Of a DNA stretch of 64,000 nt, positions 21,360 to 30,540 are shown piece after piece. This DNA comes from Saccharomycopsis phalli (taxonomy: Eukaryota; Ascomycota; Saccharomycetes; Ascoideales; Saccharomycopsidaceae). The stretch lies in assembly GCA_020342235.1 (NCBI GenBank), contig CP073214.1, positions 1,736,001 through 1,800,000 of the forward strand, in the 5' to 3' direction. The first letter of the stretch is position 1, and each line of letters starts with the position of its first letter. The position numbers and the translations under genes are program-made. The notes under the pieces were generated by a model. It was not told the DNA's origin, did not search any database, and saw nothing but the letters and a program-made list of their open reading frames with translations.

Positions 21360-21665
21360 TGTCACACGCACTCACATACTCTCACTCACTCACTCACATA
21401 CTCTCACTCACTCACTCACATACTCTCTCTTTTACACACTCTCTCTCTTTTACACTCTTTTACAAACACTCTTTCAAACATATACACACACTCTTTCTCT
21501 TCTCTTTCTCTTCTCTTTCTCTTCTCTTTCTCTTCTCTTTTCCTTCTCTTTTCCTTCTCTTTTCCTTCTCTTTTCCTTCTCTTTTCCTTCTCTTTTCCCT
21601 CTCTCCTCCTCCCTCTCTCCTCCTCCCTCTCTCCTCCTCCCTCTCTCCTCCTTCCTCTCTAATCC
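21360..21665. repeat. Pyrimidine-only microsatellite upstream of CDC24
   Basis: The plus strand runs almost without purines other than A in CACTCACT and CTCTCACTCA units, then pure CT units (CTCTTTCTCTT, CTCTTTTCCTT, CTCTCCTCCTCC) to about 21665. It lies 190-490 bp upstream of the CDC24 ATG. Confidence 0.85.
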
Positions 21666-21829
21666 AGTCTCGTCAGACATTGTATCATGATAATCTATAA
21701 ACTACTCAATCATTTGTCTTGGATACCCGGATCGCCTCTGATAGATTAAAGCCTAGCCCGCTCACAAATATCGTCCTACAAGTTAAATAATTCCTTTGCA
21801 GTCTTTACACTAGAGCTGTTTTCTCATAA

Positions 21830-22110
21830 TCCACTGGGTATACAACAAGGTGTCCATTGTGTCAGATCCCACGTCATTCTCCAACTTTGAAAAACTCCTC
21901 CAGTCCATCACTGCCGTAGGTCCTTGATATTACACTGACGTTGATATTGCCAGGTAAACTGTTGTCAACCACGACACTTTTACACTCTTTTAAACATACA
22001 CACTTTTAGGCAAGTATATTTAATTCTATATTAACCTATATATTGTCTCCAGAAACACCGTGATTCGAAAAGTATATTTCACTCTGGAACATCTGAGGCA
22101 TTCTGTAAAG
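21830..22110 (-). mobile_element. LINE family 2, 3'-end fragment
   Basis: The reverse complement has CCAGAGTGAAATATACTTTT, CGAATCACGGTGTTTCTGGA and GACAATATATAGG, matching the family 2 3' block at 1520, 17800 and 48620. The 5' limit is unclear. Confidence 0.4.
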
Positions 22111-22149
22111 ACAACCCTAAACGACCGGTGGTTACCACCGCCAATCTTC

Positions 22150-22725
22150 TGGACTAGTATAATAATTCAAGGCCACAGCTATACTAGGCTCCCACAGGAG
22201 ATTTTCGCCTAGATCTCTAAAGGAGGCTTTAGCCACCCCTTCCCCAAGGTACTAACACGTTAGCCCTCCTAACGTGCTGTAACAAAAGGGAAACCAGTCC
22301 AGCACCGACGAGTAGAATCCTATAAGATTTTTAAGCTTCGCCTTATCTGAGAAAAGGACGCGAGCTTGAGTAGCATGGGTAATTCCTTCATGAATCTGCG
22401 CTTGGGCTCGAGAGTCCAATAGTACCGGGCAGGTAAAGTCGTGGAAAATAGATGGTCCAGCATCCTCACATCTGCTGCATGATGGGCTCGCTTCGGCATT
22501 GGCCGCTAAGGAGTTGGCTGATTTTGCTTAGTGCTCGTTTGGGCCCTACTAGTGTTTCTGAAAGTAGTAATGTTGACTTATCAGTAGTCACTTGAATTGG
22601 GCCTCGGTGTATCGTCGTGCAATGAGTCGGTAGTCGGATCTCATTGGAGTCAATGAGTCCTTGCCATTCCTTGGTTACCTTTTTCCTTGTAGCTTCTTTT
22701 AAAACAAAAGTTTTTCTTTGTTTCA
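22150..22725 (-). mobile_element. LINE family 1 copy with ORF2 C-terminal relic
   Basis: On the minus strand an open segment from about 22722 reads VTKEWQGLIDSNEI, GPIQVTTDKSTLLLSETLVG and PKRALSKISQLLSGQ before a stop near 22470. The next frame continues SCSRCEDAGPSIFHDFTCP and LFSDKAKLKNLIGFYSSVL, ending at 22252. C-x2-C-x8-H-x3-C followed by a short helical tail is the usual end of a LINE ORF2 polyprotein. The family 1 3' region follows (GGGAGCCTAGTATAGCTG) with a short AT tail near 22158. One frameshift and 5' truncation make it a pseudogene. Confidence 0.6.
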
Positions 22726-22884
22726 GCGAGGCCTTAGCCGGCCCAAAGAATATTTTGAGCCTGATAAGTCAACTTCTAAGCGGAAAAAGTTTAATATCAT
22801 GTACCATCAAGAAATAATGGGCCATCACAACCAGAGCGCAGATTCGCCGCCTCTTTACAGATGCAAAATCAGTTCATTCTCTTA

Positions 22885-23190
22885 TAGGTTTTTACACGTT
22901 AGTGCTGGATGGGTAGATTCCTTTTCTTTTTACAGCATCACAAGAAGGGCGGCCGGGCAGGTAGTCCCTTCGGGGACGAGACTCCATATCTCCTTCTGAG
23001 TCATTTCTCTTTGACAGTTTCTTAAAGATCAAGTCAAAAGTTTTTATCCCCATTGTAAGGGTTTTCTCTCGACTCCAAAATTAGCGGCGCCGTCCTTAGT
23101 TTTTTAGACGGCGAAATATCAATCTCACCCTTCTGGGGAGCCTAGTATAGCTATAGAAGTAAATAAACATATTGTTATTATTATAACCCT
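22885..23190 (+). mobile_element. LINE family 1, 3' fragment
   Basis: Plus-strand copy of the family 1 3' end. It runs from GTGCTGGATGGGTAGATTCC through GGGCGGCCGGGCAGGTAGTC, AAATTAGCGGCGCCGTCCTT, TTTTAGACGGCGAAATATCA and GGGGAGCCTAGTATAGCTAT to the tail AATAAACATATTGTTATTAT. It closely matches 52975-53265. Confidence 0.65.
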
Positions 23191-23289
23191 AAACGGTTAC
23201 ATGGGCTGAAAACTGTAATGGGAGCAGTGTTGGTAGTTTAATGCAACTAATTACTGGTTATCCAACAAGTCTGGCCTTTTCTCACCATT

Positions 23290-23392
23290 ACTCTTTTACT
23301 CTATCTCTCCCTCTGTCTCTCCCTCTGTCTCTCCCTCTGTCTCTCCCTCTGTCTCTCCCTCTGTCTCTCCCTCTATCTCTCCCTCTCTTGTA
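23290..23392. repeat. 12-bp minisatellite
   Basis: About eight units of CTCTCCCTCTGT, again a pyrimidine-only strand, inside the LINE-rich stretch. Confidence 0.85.
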
Positions 23393-23469
23393 ATAAATCT
23401 ATTTTTATATCCAACTACATCATATCCAGCATTACTGGCCTTTCGTGCCCAAAAACAGACTTTCAAAGG

Positions 23470-23835
23470 AATTGCCAATGGTTCTCAAGCCTGCTTATTT
23501 CCCAGACAAAGAAAAGCTTAAATATCTTATAGAATTACTCGTCGGTGCTGGACTGGTTTCCCTTTTGTTACAGCACGTTAGGAGGGCTAACGTGTTAGTA
23601 CCTTGGGGAAGGGGTGGCTAAAGCCTCCTTTAGAGATCTAGGCGAAAAACTCATTATTCCTCCAATGTTCATTACCTTGCATATTTACAAGCTCTAGTCA
23701 AAGTTTATATCTCTGTTGCAGAGTTTTCTTTCGACAACTACACAACGGCGCCGTGCTTTGTTATTGATGGCAAAGTATAAATCTCCTCTGGAAGCCAAGT
23801 ATAGCTATAGCCTTGTATTATTATCTGCTGGAGAA
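23470..23835 (+). mobile_element. LINE family 1 copy, inverted relative to 22150-22725
   Basis: Plus-strand copy starting in the ORF C-terminus (a frame reading YFPDKEKLKYLI matches LFSDKAKLKNLI of the opposite copy). It runs through GGTGCTGGACTGGTTTCCCT, the stop region and GGCGCCGTGCTTTGTTATTG to AGTATAGCTATAGCC and a TATTATTATC tail. Its first 180 bp form an inverted repeat with 22205-22390. Confidence 0.6.
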
Positions 23836-24324
23836 TCATATTCCACACGTTATGGTAAAACTATAAAGTGTACGGACTAATTGACAAACACTTTCCTCGT
23901 GTTGCGTGTTCCAACTCCACAATGCCACCGGTGTCGGTCAATTTCAACAATCTGCCCGTCCTGGTTCGACGAGGTAAAGAGGGAATCCCCATTGACTCTG
24001 AGAACGTGGTCCGGTTATTTTAATACATCAAATATATGGTCTTAAACATCCAATTCTACAGGCCGACCTCTATAACACGGACAAGGATGATTTGGCCATT
24101 ACATTTATCCAGTTCAATCCCAAACATCAAGCTTAACTAATCCAACTCATCATGGCAAACCGTCTTGGTGAATACAAGCTTGGTGCCAATTCTGCGGATA
24201 AACCCTCTGGGTGAAACTCCAAAACCTCAGACATCCATGTATACAAATTTAAATATACTCACAATACTCAAACTTACATGTATACGAATTTAAATATGCT
24301 CACAACAAATACTCAAACATATCC
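23836..24324. other. Unassigned stretch before the gag relic
   Basis: A 33-codon frame starts with ATG near 23921 (MPPVSVNFNNLPVLVRRGKE) and ends at a stop; no family is recognised. 24240-24345 repeats ACATRTATACRAATTTAAAT and CTCACAACAAATACTC units. It may be the leader of the element at 24325. Confidence 0.3.
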
Positions 24325-25051
24325 ATGTCTACATATCTGAATATGCTCACGACAAATACACCAATGTCAATGATCAATCGATTGCAACCATTCAAGGGAC
24401 CAAACACCCAGAAATGCGCCAATATCTGGAAGAGTAGGTTAATGGACACAATTGACAGGTGCAACGTTTCTTATATTTTAAAGAGCAATGAACCAGTGCG
24501 AATAGCTGCCAAAAACGCAGCTGACACAATTCACTTTATAGCGATTATCAACAAGCTGATTGACTCATCATTAAGTAAAGTAATACTTGGCAACCCAAAG
24601 AAAGGATTCACAGTTTTCACGGAGTTGTTGGACGCAGACATTGCCGATGGACCGAACTTTGATGATGTGCCAACCTGGCCAAGTGACCACACACTTTTGA
24701 TTACCAAAGAGAAAAGAATAGGAGATATCATTGGGGCACTATTGATATGCGGCGACTCAACTGGAGAGAATGATATGATGCTCAAAAAAAAATTTTAAAG
24801 GTAAATAATTGGAAAAGATATTCTGAGAAAGGGTGTATTATCTGTGACCAACACCGATCATTAGTTCAGAATATCAGAATAGTGCATGAACTAATAAGTT
24901 ATACTCAAACCATTCCTAGTCAGCCACGGGAAATTAGTCATTTTGCAGCTCCAGGAGATGCAAATTCAAAGTTTTGCAAAAGAAAATGGAGAAGACGAGA
25001 TCGTTGCAAAGGATGTGGAAAATGGGGACTCCATACCATCAAGGAGTGAAC
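24325..25051 (+). pseudogene. Broken copia-type gag gene
   Basis: The first frame (24325-24798) encodes a retrotransposon Gag-like domain (INRLQPFKGPNTQKCANIWK, LMDTIDRCNVSYILK, DTIHFIAIINKLIDSSLSKV). It stops just after a run of nine A (24784-24792). The next frame stays open and encodes CIICDQHRSLVQNIRIVHEL, a basic stretch KFCKRKWRRRDRC and the knuckle start CKGCGKWGLHTIKE. A TGA at about 25049 stands where a knuckle Cys would be expected. One homopolymer frameshift and one nonsense change thus inactivate it. No protease, integrase or RT follows. The upstream GTG-like or alternative starts were not used. Confidence 0.55.
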
Positions 25052-26042
25052 TGTTGTCAAGAACAGGAAGGAATGGAAAAATAAGCTGAAGCAAGTTGCC
25101 AAGAACGGGAAGCGATTGAAAAATAAGCTGAGCCAAGTCTCCAAGAGATTTTCTTCCCGTCTGACATGTGCCTAGGTGAATAGAATGTCTTGAATTGGGA
25201 AGCTTGTCGAAGCAAAGGGATGTCGTGGTTCATTCTGACTATGTAGATATTAAACGTAACTGGACAATGATTTGGCCATTGTATTCATCTTGTTATTCAA
25301 TCTCAAGGAACAAGACGATTGTTTGAGTTATAAAGCTAGTGTAATTATCACGGCTAGCTGTTTATCTAGGTTTAACTTTGAGCGGCATGTTATAGTTAGA
25401 AGAGGCCTTGTGTGATGAGCAGTTTTATGGTAATGAGCAACTATAAGGCAGTTTTATGGTAATGAGCAACTATAAGGCAGTTTTATATTGTAATGAGCAA
25501 CTATGTATACGACAGTTTTATATTGTAATGAGCAACTATGTATAAAACAGTTCTATATTGTGATGAGCATCTATGGCTAAACAGTTCTATGGCTAAACAG
25601 TTCTATGGTTAAACGGTTCTATGGTTAAACAGTTCTATGGTTAAACGGTTCTATGGCTAAACGGTTCTATGGCTAAACAGTTCTATGGAATAGTACGCCA
25701 AATAACTGTTTCTGTCACTTTGCCTCAGGCCATTCCTTGGCATCTGAAACGGAAGAGTTGCAAAATAGAGAACTTGGTCTATATCAAAGCACAACTAGTT
25801 GTCGAAAGAAACTCATTGACAGAAAACTTCAACTAGTGATATGTACAATGGACATTGCGTTTTTTGGAGTATTAGGATTATACACCCTGGCTCAGCCAAT
25901 CTGGATTGAAATATCTACAATGAACATTGCAATTGTCACGAATTCACTATTTACAATCTTTAAATTGTACAGGCATCCGCCAATGGCTCATCACTGACGA
26001 TTTTCTCATGATTACTTGTATCGTATTCCTTCATCCCTACTC
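25052..26042. other. Intergenic repeats 3' of ERV46
   Basis: No gene is supported. 25380-25690 is an array of related units, first GTAATGAGCAACTATAAGGC, then about ten 16-bp units of AACAGTTCTATGGTTA. An 86-codon frame at 25737 starts at TTG and has no recognisable content. Confidence 0.6.
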
Positions 26043-27224
26043 CTATGTATCCTTCTTGCCTCGAATAGCCTTGTCAGCAGCATACCACACCCGGTCAATT
26101 GCACCTCCTACGGTTAAAACCCCGCCAATCACCGAGCACACTCCCAAGATAAACGACCCCCAAGTCTTTTGGTACGCCTCCCGATTAATCACCTTGACCG
26201 GACTTATGTCCACGTGGAAAAACACCGCAGGCAATCCGCCTCGCAGATGAACCGTATGCTGGTGATCTTCGTCTCTGCCTCCAGCCAATGGGCGGTCGTG
26301 TTTTGTCGCGGAAAACTGGTTGGTTTCAAGCACGGTACCGTTGATGAATTCGTAGCGAGTGCTCACGACCTTGACAAAATACGAAAACGTGTGGTGCTTG
26401 CGGCCCGTCTTGGACACGATTCCGTCCAATGGATGGGTGTCAAACTCCAGATCCACGCCCAGACCAAACGAGAGATGGTTCACCACGTGCTCAAACGTGA
26501 GGTGTGGATGCTGCTCGTACAACGACAAGTCGTGGATATGTCGTCCGGTGCCTGACGACGATGCCCCTGGTGCAATGTGGAGGTTTCCAGCCACTCGATT
26601 CACGTTCACCGTGCCCTTGACTCGACATCCTTCATGGATCCGCAGGTTGATTTGCTCCACATACCCCTCGTTTTCACACTGCTCAATGTTCTTCCCGTCG
26701 TAAAATGCCCACCCGACACGCACATACGCCTCGCGAACTGCCTCACAGTCGTTACAGCAGACCTTTTCTGCTGCCGGAAGCTCCAGATTCCGGTCCTGGT
26801 TAAGGGCCCCATAGCACGGTCCACAATATCCATCCGACACCCGGGCGGTCTTCTGGCCAAGATGCAACTCCTCTTCGCCTAAAGTGGCTCCGTTTGAGTC
26901 GAGCCGGTACTTTTTAAGCCCGGTGCTGGCGACATCCAACTGCATTTCGCCGCTGACATCCATGATATCTAGGGTCAAGACGTCGCAGGAAACCCGTGGG
27001 AACGACACGTCGAGATTGATGTCCATTCGCTTGCTTCGATCGCGGTCCACCACCAACTCAGGCATCATTTGCACGGTGTTGAACTCCGACCATTCGCTCA
27101 CAAGAAGAAGCAAGATTGTGATGAAACAGCCAATGGTGACCACACCTCCCAGAAATGTGCGCACCCGAGCATCCTCGACGGTTTTTGCAAATGCGTCCAA
27201 AGACACGAGCTTTGATTGTGCCAT
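26043..27224 (-). CDS. ERV46: Erv46, COPII/COPI vesicle cargo receptor subunit
   Basis: The 393-residue product matches Erv46/ERGIC3, which with Erv41 cycles between ER and Golgi and retrieves proteins. It starts near LVSLDAFAKTVEDARVRT, followed by the first membrane segment (GGVVTIGCFITILLLLVSEW). The lumenal domain opens with ELVVDRDRSKRMDINLDVSF and LDIMDVSGEMQLDV and includes the Cys-rich insert that separates Erv46 from Erv41 (YCGPCYGALNQDRN, KVCCNDCEAVREAY, KNIEQCENEGYV). FSATKHDRPLAGGRDEDHQ, ISPVKVINREAYQKTWGSFI and the second membrane segment follow. The short tail ends KKDT. A CACGTG lies 53 bp upstream of the ATG. Confidence 0.95.
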   Translation of the reverse strand: MAQSKLVSLDAFAKTVEDARVRTFLGGVVTIGCFITILLLLVSEWSEFNTVQMMPELVVDRDRSKRMDINLDVSFPRVSCDVLTLDIMDVSGEMQLDVASTGLKKYRLDSNGATLGEEELHLGQKTARVSDGYCGPCYGALNQDRNLELPAAEKVCCNDCEAVREAYVRVGWAFYDGKNIEQCENEGYVEQINLRIHEGCRVKGTVNVNRVAGNLHIAPGASSSGTGRHIHDLSLYEQHPHLTFEHVVNHLSFGLGVDLEFDTHPLDGIVSKTGRKHHTFSYFVKVVSTRYEFINGTVLETNQFSATKHDRPLAGGRDEDHQHTVHLRGGLPAVFFHVDISPVKVINREAYQKTWGSFILGVCSVIGGVLTVGGAIDRVWYAADKAIRGKKDT

Positions 27225-27276
27225 TGGGTTTGATGTGTCGTGGTGAAAAGATATACGGGTTATGGGCGATGCGAGT

Positions 27277-27282
27277 CACGTG
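27277..27282. promoter_or_regulatory. CACGTG box of ERV46
   Basis: A perfect CACGTG (context GAGTCACGTGCGG) lies 53 bp upstream of the ERV46 ATG. Confidence 0.45.
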
Positions 27283-27299
27283 CGGGTGCCTACCTTTTA

Positions 27300-27555
27300 C
27301 ACGATCTGTTTAGTGCCTGTTTACAGTGCCTGTTTACAGTATCTATTTACTAGTATCTATTTACTAGTATCTGTTTACAGTATCTGTTTACAGTATCTGT
27401 TTACAGTATCTATTTACCAGTATCTGTTTACCAGTATCTGTTTACCAGTATCTGTTTACCAGTATCTGTTTACCAGTACCTTTTACAGCACCTCTTACAG
27501 CACCTCTTACAGCACCTCTTACAGTACCTTTTACAGTACCTTTTACAGTACCACA
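27300..27555. repeat. Minisatellite between ERV46 and ETF-QO
   Basis: About 17 units of a 12-14-bp sequence such as CAGTATCTGTTTAC, changing to ACAGCACCTCTT and ACAGTACCTTTT towards 27555. Confidence 0.85.
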
Positions 27556-28663
27556 TTTGATAGTTTCATATGGTTGTACCAGTTGTATAACCATTGCACT
27601 TGTAATAAACATACTCCAAAGATATTCATCTACAAGACACCATCATCAATGGTTATAATAAAAGAACTTCAAGTAGCTAAACCACTTTCCTAGTTTCTCA
27701 CATTTGCTCGACTTTTCAATTTCATACATTTCTGCTCCTCCTATCAATACTTCTTTATCATGCTTCAATGCTTCTTTATCACGCCCCAATTTTGCTAATC
27801 TACAATTAAAAGACAACCAATATAACACTTATTCATACTCACCCATTATCGTCTCCAATCACAGTCATTTGAAAAATATATCTTCACTCAGAAAAGTCAG
27901 AGGCATTGCTGAAAACCACATCTGCTCCCAGTTGCTGTCCCGGATTAAACTTCAATGTAAATAGTTGTATTGCTTGTGCGAGCCTGGTTGCTGTGTTGGT
28001 CAGTTTAGTCATTTCAAGCTTGGCCATTTTACCAAATCTCACCGAGACTCGACTTTGGTTGGTGTAATGAAGCATCGTCTTGCTTAATCCCAGTGGTACT
28101 ATTCTGGTTCAAGGACATGTGCTGTAAATACATGGTGTTGACATGAGTAAACCCACCTCTTTAATGAAACAACTCCAAAATACTTCAAGCACACACTTGG
28201 CTTCTGAATCTGTAGATTATCGCCTAGGACCTGGGGTATTATTCTAAATGTATTGGCGTACTTCAAGCGTATCAAGTGTGATTATAGTGCTCATTTAGTT
28301 ACAGTGATTGGTCTATTCTATCAAAGTCAAATCTCTAGTGACCTAGATTCTACATGACAAGGCTCGGTGATTAACCAATGGATTAGACGTCCGTTATATG
28401 TCACTGTTGGTATGATATTATGGTCTGTCTATGACAAAATATTAGCCAGTCTATGAAATTATAACCCACCCGTGGACCTTATCGTTCCTCATCATCAAGA
28501 TAACAATACTACTTCAGATCAATCACCAGTCCAACCACACTCTACATCATTACACATGTCCATCAACACAACACTACACATGTCCATCAATACAACACTA
28601 CACACCTACAATCCTCCATCAATACAACATTCATATGACCAATCACACTTCCAACATCACCAA
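27556..28663. other. Intergenic stretch 3' of ETF-QO
   Basis: No gene is seen. 27850-27990 (minus) has a LINE family 2 block (CTGAGTGAAGATATATTTTT, GATTGGAGACGATAAT). 28540-28610 has short repeats of ACACTACACATGTCCATCAA. The ETF-QO stop follows. Confidence 0.45.
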
Positions 28664-30484
28664 TCATGTCATTGAATACTTAGGCCCGTCTCCACCCTCT
28701 GGAACCGTCCAGGTAATCTCCTGGAGCGGATCCTTGATATCACACGTCTTGCAATGTATACAGTTTTGCGAGTTGATTTGAAACTTTGGCACACCTTCTT
28801 GCTCCAAATACTCATACACCCCAGCCGGACAAAACCGCGACTCGACTCCCTGATACTTTGGAAAGCTCTTTTCAGCATGAGCCTCCAAATCACCCACTGA
28901 GTTGCTGCCCACTCTCAAATGGCACATTTCGTCCTCATCATGTGCGGTTCCCGTGCGAGAAACCAGCGTAAGAAGGTCAAACGTGATCTTACCGTCGGCC
29001 TTTGGATACACGATCCGCTCATAACCAGAAGCCGCCTCTGTAGCTTCGGAATCAGTCCCATGATGCCCAAAAGTATACCACTCATGGCCCCGGGTCACAA
29101 AGGTCAGGAGCCCTGCGTTGGCTAACCCTGGCCACAACCCATGTTTGAAGCCAGGTCGCACGTTTCTGACCTCATGGAGCTCTTGGTATGCCCACGAGGA
29201 GTAGAATGAGTCCTCATAGGACTTGAGTCCGGCTGATGGGTCCTCGGAACCTTGTGATAAGGCTTTGAATATGCTTTCGGCCGCCAACATGCCTGATTTC
29301 ATTGCGGTGTGCGAACCCTTGATTTTAGGCACATTCATGAACCCAGCAGAGGCTCCAACCAAAACCCCACCGGGAAAATACAACTGTGGGATGCTCTGGG
29401 CCCCGCCCTCGGTCAACGCCCGGGCTCCGTAACCAAGGCACTTTCCGCCCTGGAGGACGTTTTTGTAAAATGGGTGAAGTTTCATGAGCTGGAATTCCTG
29501 GTAGGGGTTGATCCATGGGTTCTTGTAGTCGAGCCCGATTACCAAACCCACTGTCACAAGATTCTGGCCGAAATGGTACTGGAACCCACCACCATAGGCC
29601 AGGCTGTTTAGAGGGTATCCGACGGTATGTGCAACTTTCCCCTTGACAAACTGCGACGACGGGACCTCCCAGACCTCTTTTAGCCCAAGTCCATACGTCT
29701 GGGGCTGGTTCTGGAGCCGATACTTGCCAATCACGTGCTGGGTGAGCGACCCCCGGCAACCTTCCGCTAGCACGGTTACTTTTGCGCGAAAGTCCATTCC
29801 TGGTTGAAAGGAGTCCTTCTTTGAGCCGTCCCTCGAGACTCCAAGGTCCTTGGTGGCTACTCCCTGTACCACATTGTCTTTTGTGAGCACGTCGCTGACA
29901 CTGATTCCTGGGTACACTTCGACGTCAAGCTCCTCGGCCTTTTCGCCAAGATACTTTACGACCTCGCTCAAGGAGACGATGAAGTTTCGGCCTGCGTTGT
30001 GCATCTGGCGCGGCTCAGGAAGCGGAAATGCGTATTCGTCCGTGAGGTAGCGTACGTCGTCCAGTGTGACTTTTGTGACGATTTCTCGGGGGAGAGGGAT
30101 GTCTGTGTGCTCAGAATCAGGGAACAACTCTTTTAGAGCACGAGGCTCGATGACGGCGCCCGACAATGTGTGGGCACCTAGCTCTGGGGCTTTTTCCAAA
30201 ACAACGACACGAAGCAGGCCTTCTGAGTCGAGTTGCTTCAATCTGATGGCGGTGGCCAAGCCTGCAGGACCTGCTCCGACTATACAGACGTCGACATCGT
30301 CTGATTCGCGTTCGTAATCGTCGACGGACGAAAAGCGCGAGGAGGTGGAAGAAAAGGGTCTTTTGGTGGTGTGAGCGCGCTGAAAAAACGCCGAGTGTGT
30401 GGTGCGGAGTAGTGTGGAGGCGCTATCCACTTTTAGAGTCCTGGAGCATTGGTTAAGGATACTTTTGGGAAGTTTCAGTAGCAT
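28664..30484 (-). CDS. CIR2: Electron-transfer flavoprotein:ubiquinone oxidoreductase
   Basis: About 606 residues from the ATG at 30484 (an in-frame ATG at 30508 adds 8). The enzyme passes electrons from ETF to ubiquinone in the inner mitochondrial membrane. A basic Ser/Thr-rich presequence (MLLKLPKSILNQCSRTLK, KRPFSSTSSRF) precedes the FAD dinucleotide fold DVCIVGAGPAGLATAIRLKQ and HTLSGAVIEPRALKELFPD. Later come YGGGFQYHFGQNLVTVGLV, GASAGFMNVPKIKGSHTAMK and SGMLAAESIF. The C-terminal 4Fe-4S ferredoxin part has FCPAGVYEY and INSQNCIHCKTCDIKDP, giving the cluster cysteines, then WTVPEGGDGPKYS. Full length for the family. CTG codons fall at variable polar positions. Two CACGTG boxes sit 4 and 27 bp before ATG 30508, which favours the downstream start. 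Confidence 0.95.
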   Translation of the reverse strand: MLLKLPKSILNQCSRTLKVDSASTLLRTTHSAFFQRAHTTKRPFSSTSSRFSSVDDYERESDDVDVCIVGAGPAGLATAIRLKQLDSEGLLRVVVLEKAPELGAHTLSGAVIEPRALKELFPDSEHTDIPLPREIVTKVTLDDVRYLTDEYAFPLPEPRQMHNAGRNFIVSLSEVVKYLGEKAEELDVEVYPGISVSDVLTKDNVVQGVATKDLGVSRDGSKKDSFQPGMDFRAKVTVLAEGCRGSLTQHVIGKYRLQNQPQTYGLGLKEVWEVPSSQFVKGKVAHTVGYPLNSLAYGGGFQYHFGQNLVTVGLVIGLDYKNPWINPYQEFQLMKLHPFYKNVLQGGKCLGYGARALTEGGAQSIPQLYFPGGVLVGASAGFMNVPKIKGSHTAMKSGMLAAESIFKALSQGSEDPSAGLKSYEDSFYSSWAYQELHEVRNVRPGFKHGLWPGLANAGLLTFVTRGHEWYTFGHHGTDSEATEAASGYERIVYPKADGKITFDLLTLVSRTGTAHDEDEMCHLRVGSNSVGDLEAHAEKSFPKYQGVESRFCPAGVYEYLEQEGVPKFQINSQNCIHCKTCDIKDPLQEITWTVPEGGDGPKYSMT

Positions 30485-30511
30485 GGTGAAGTGGGAGAGA
30501 ATTTTCATTGT

Positions 30512-30540
30512 CACGTGGGCACACTTCCGAAGGGCACGTG
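30512..30540. promoter_or_regulatory. Two CACGTG boxes of ETF-QO
   Basis: CACGTG at 30512-30517 and again at 30535-30540, on the promoter side of the ETF-QO start. Confidence 0.5.

Noticed and set aside
20341-21690. 449-codon plus-strand frame over CDC24 and the pyrimidine tract
   Set aside because: Antisense to the DH domain, then runs through microsatellite DNA; the tail is just repeat translation.
22124-23184. Twin-primed single LINE insertion
   Set aside because: Both halves carry their own 3' end and tail, whereas twin priming gives just one 3' end.
25737-25997. 86-codon frame 3' of ERV46
   Set aside because: Starts at TTG and has no recognisable content.
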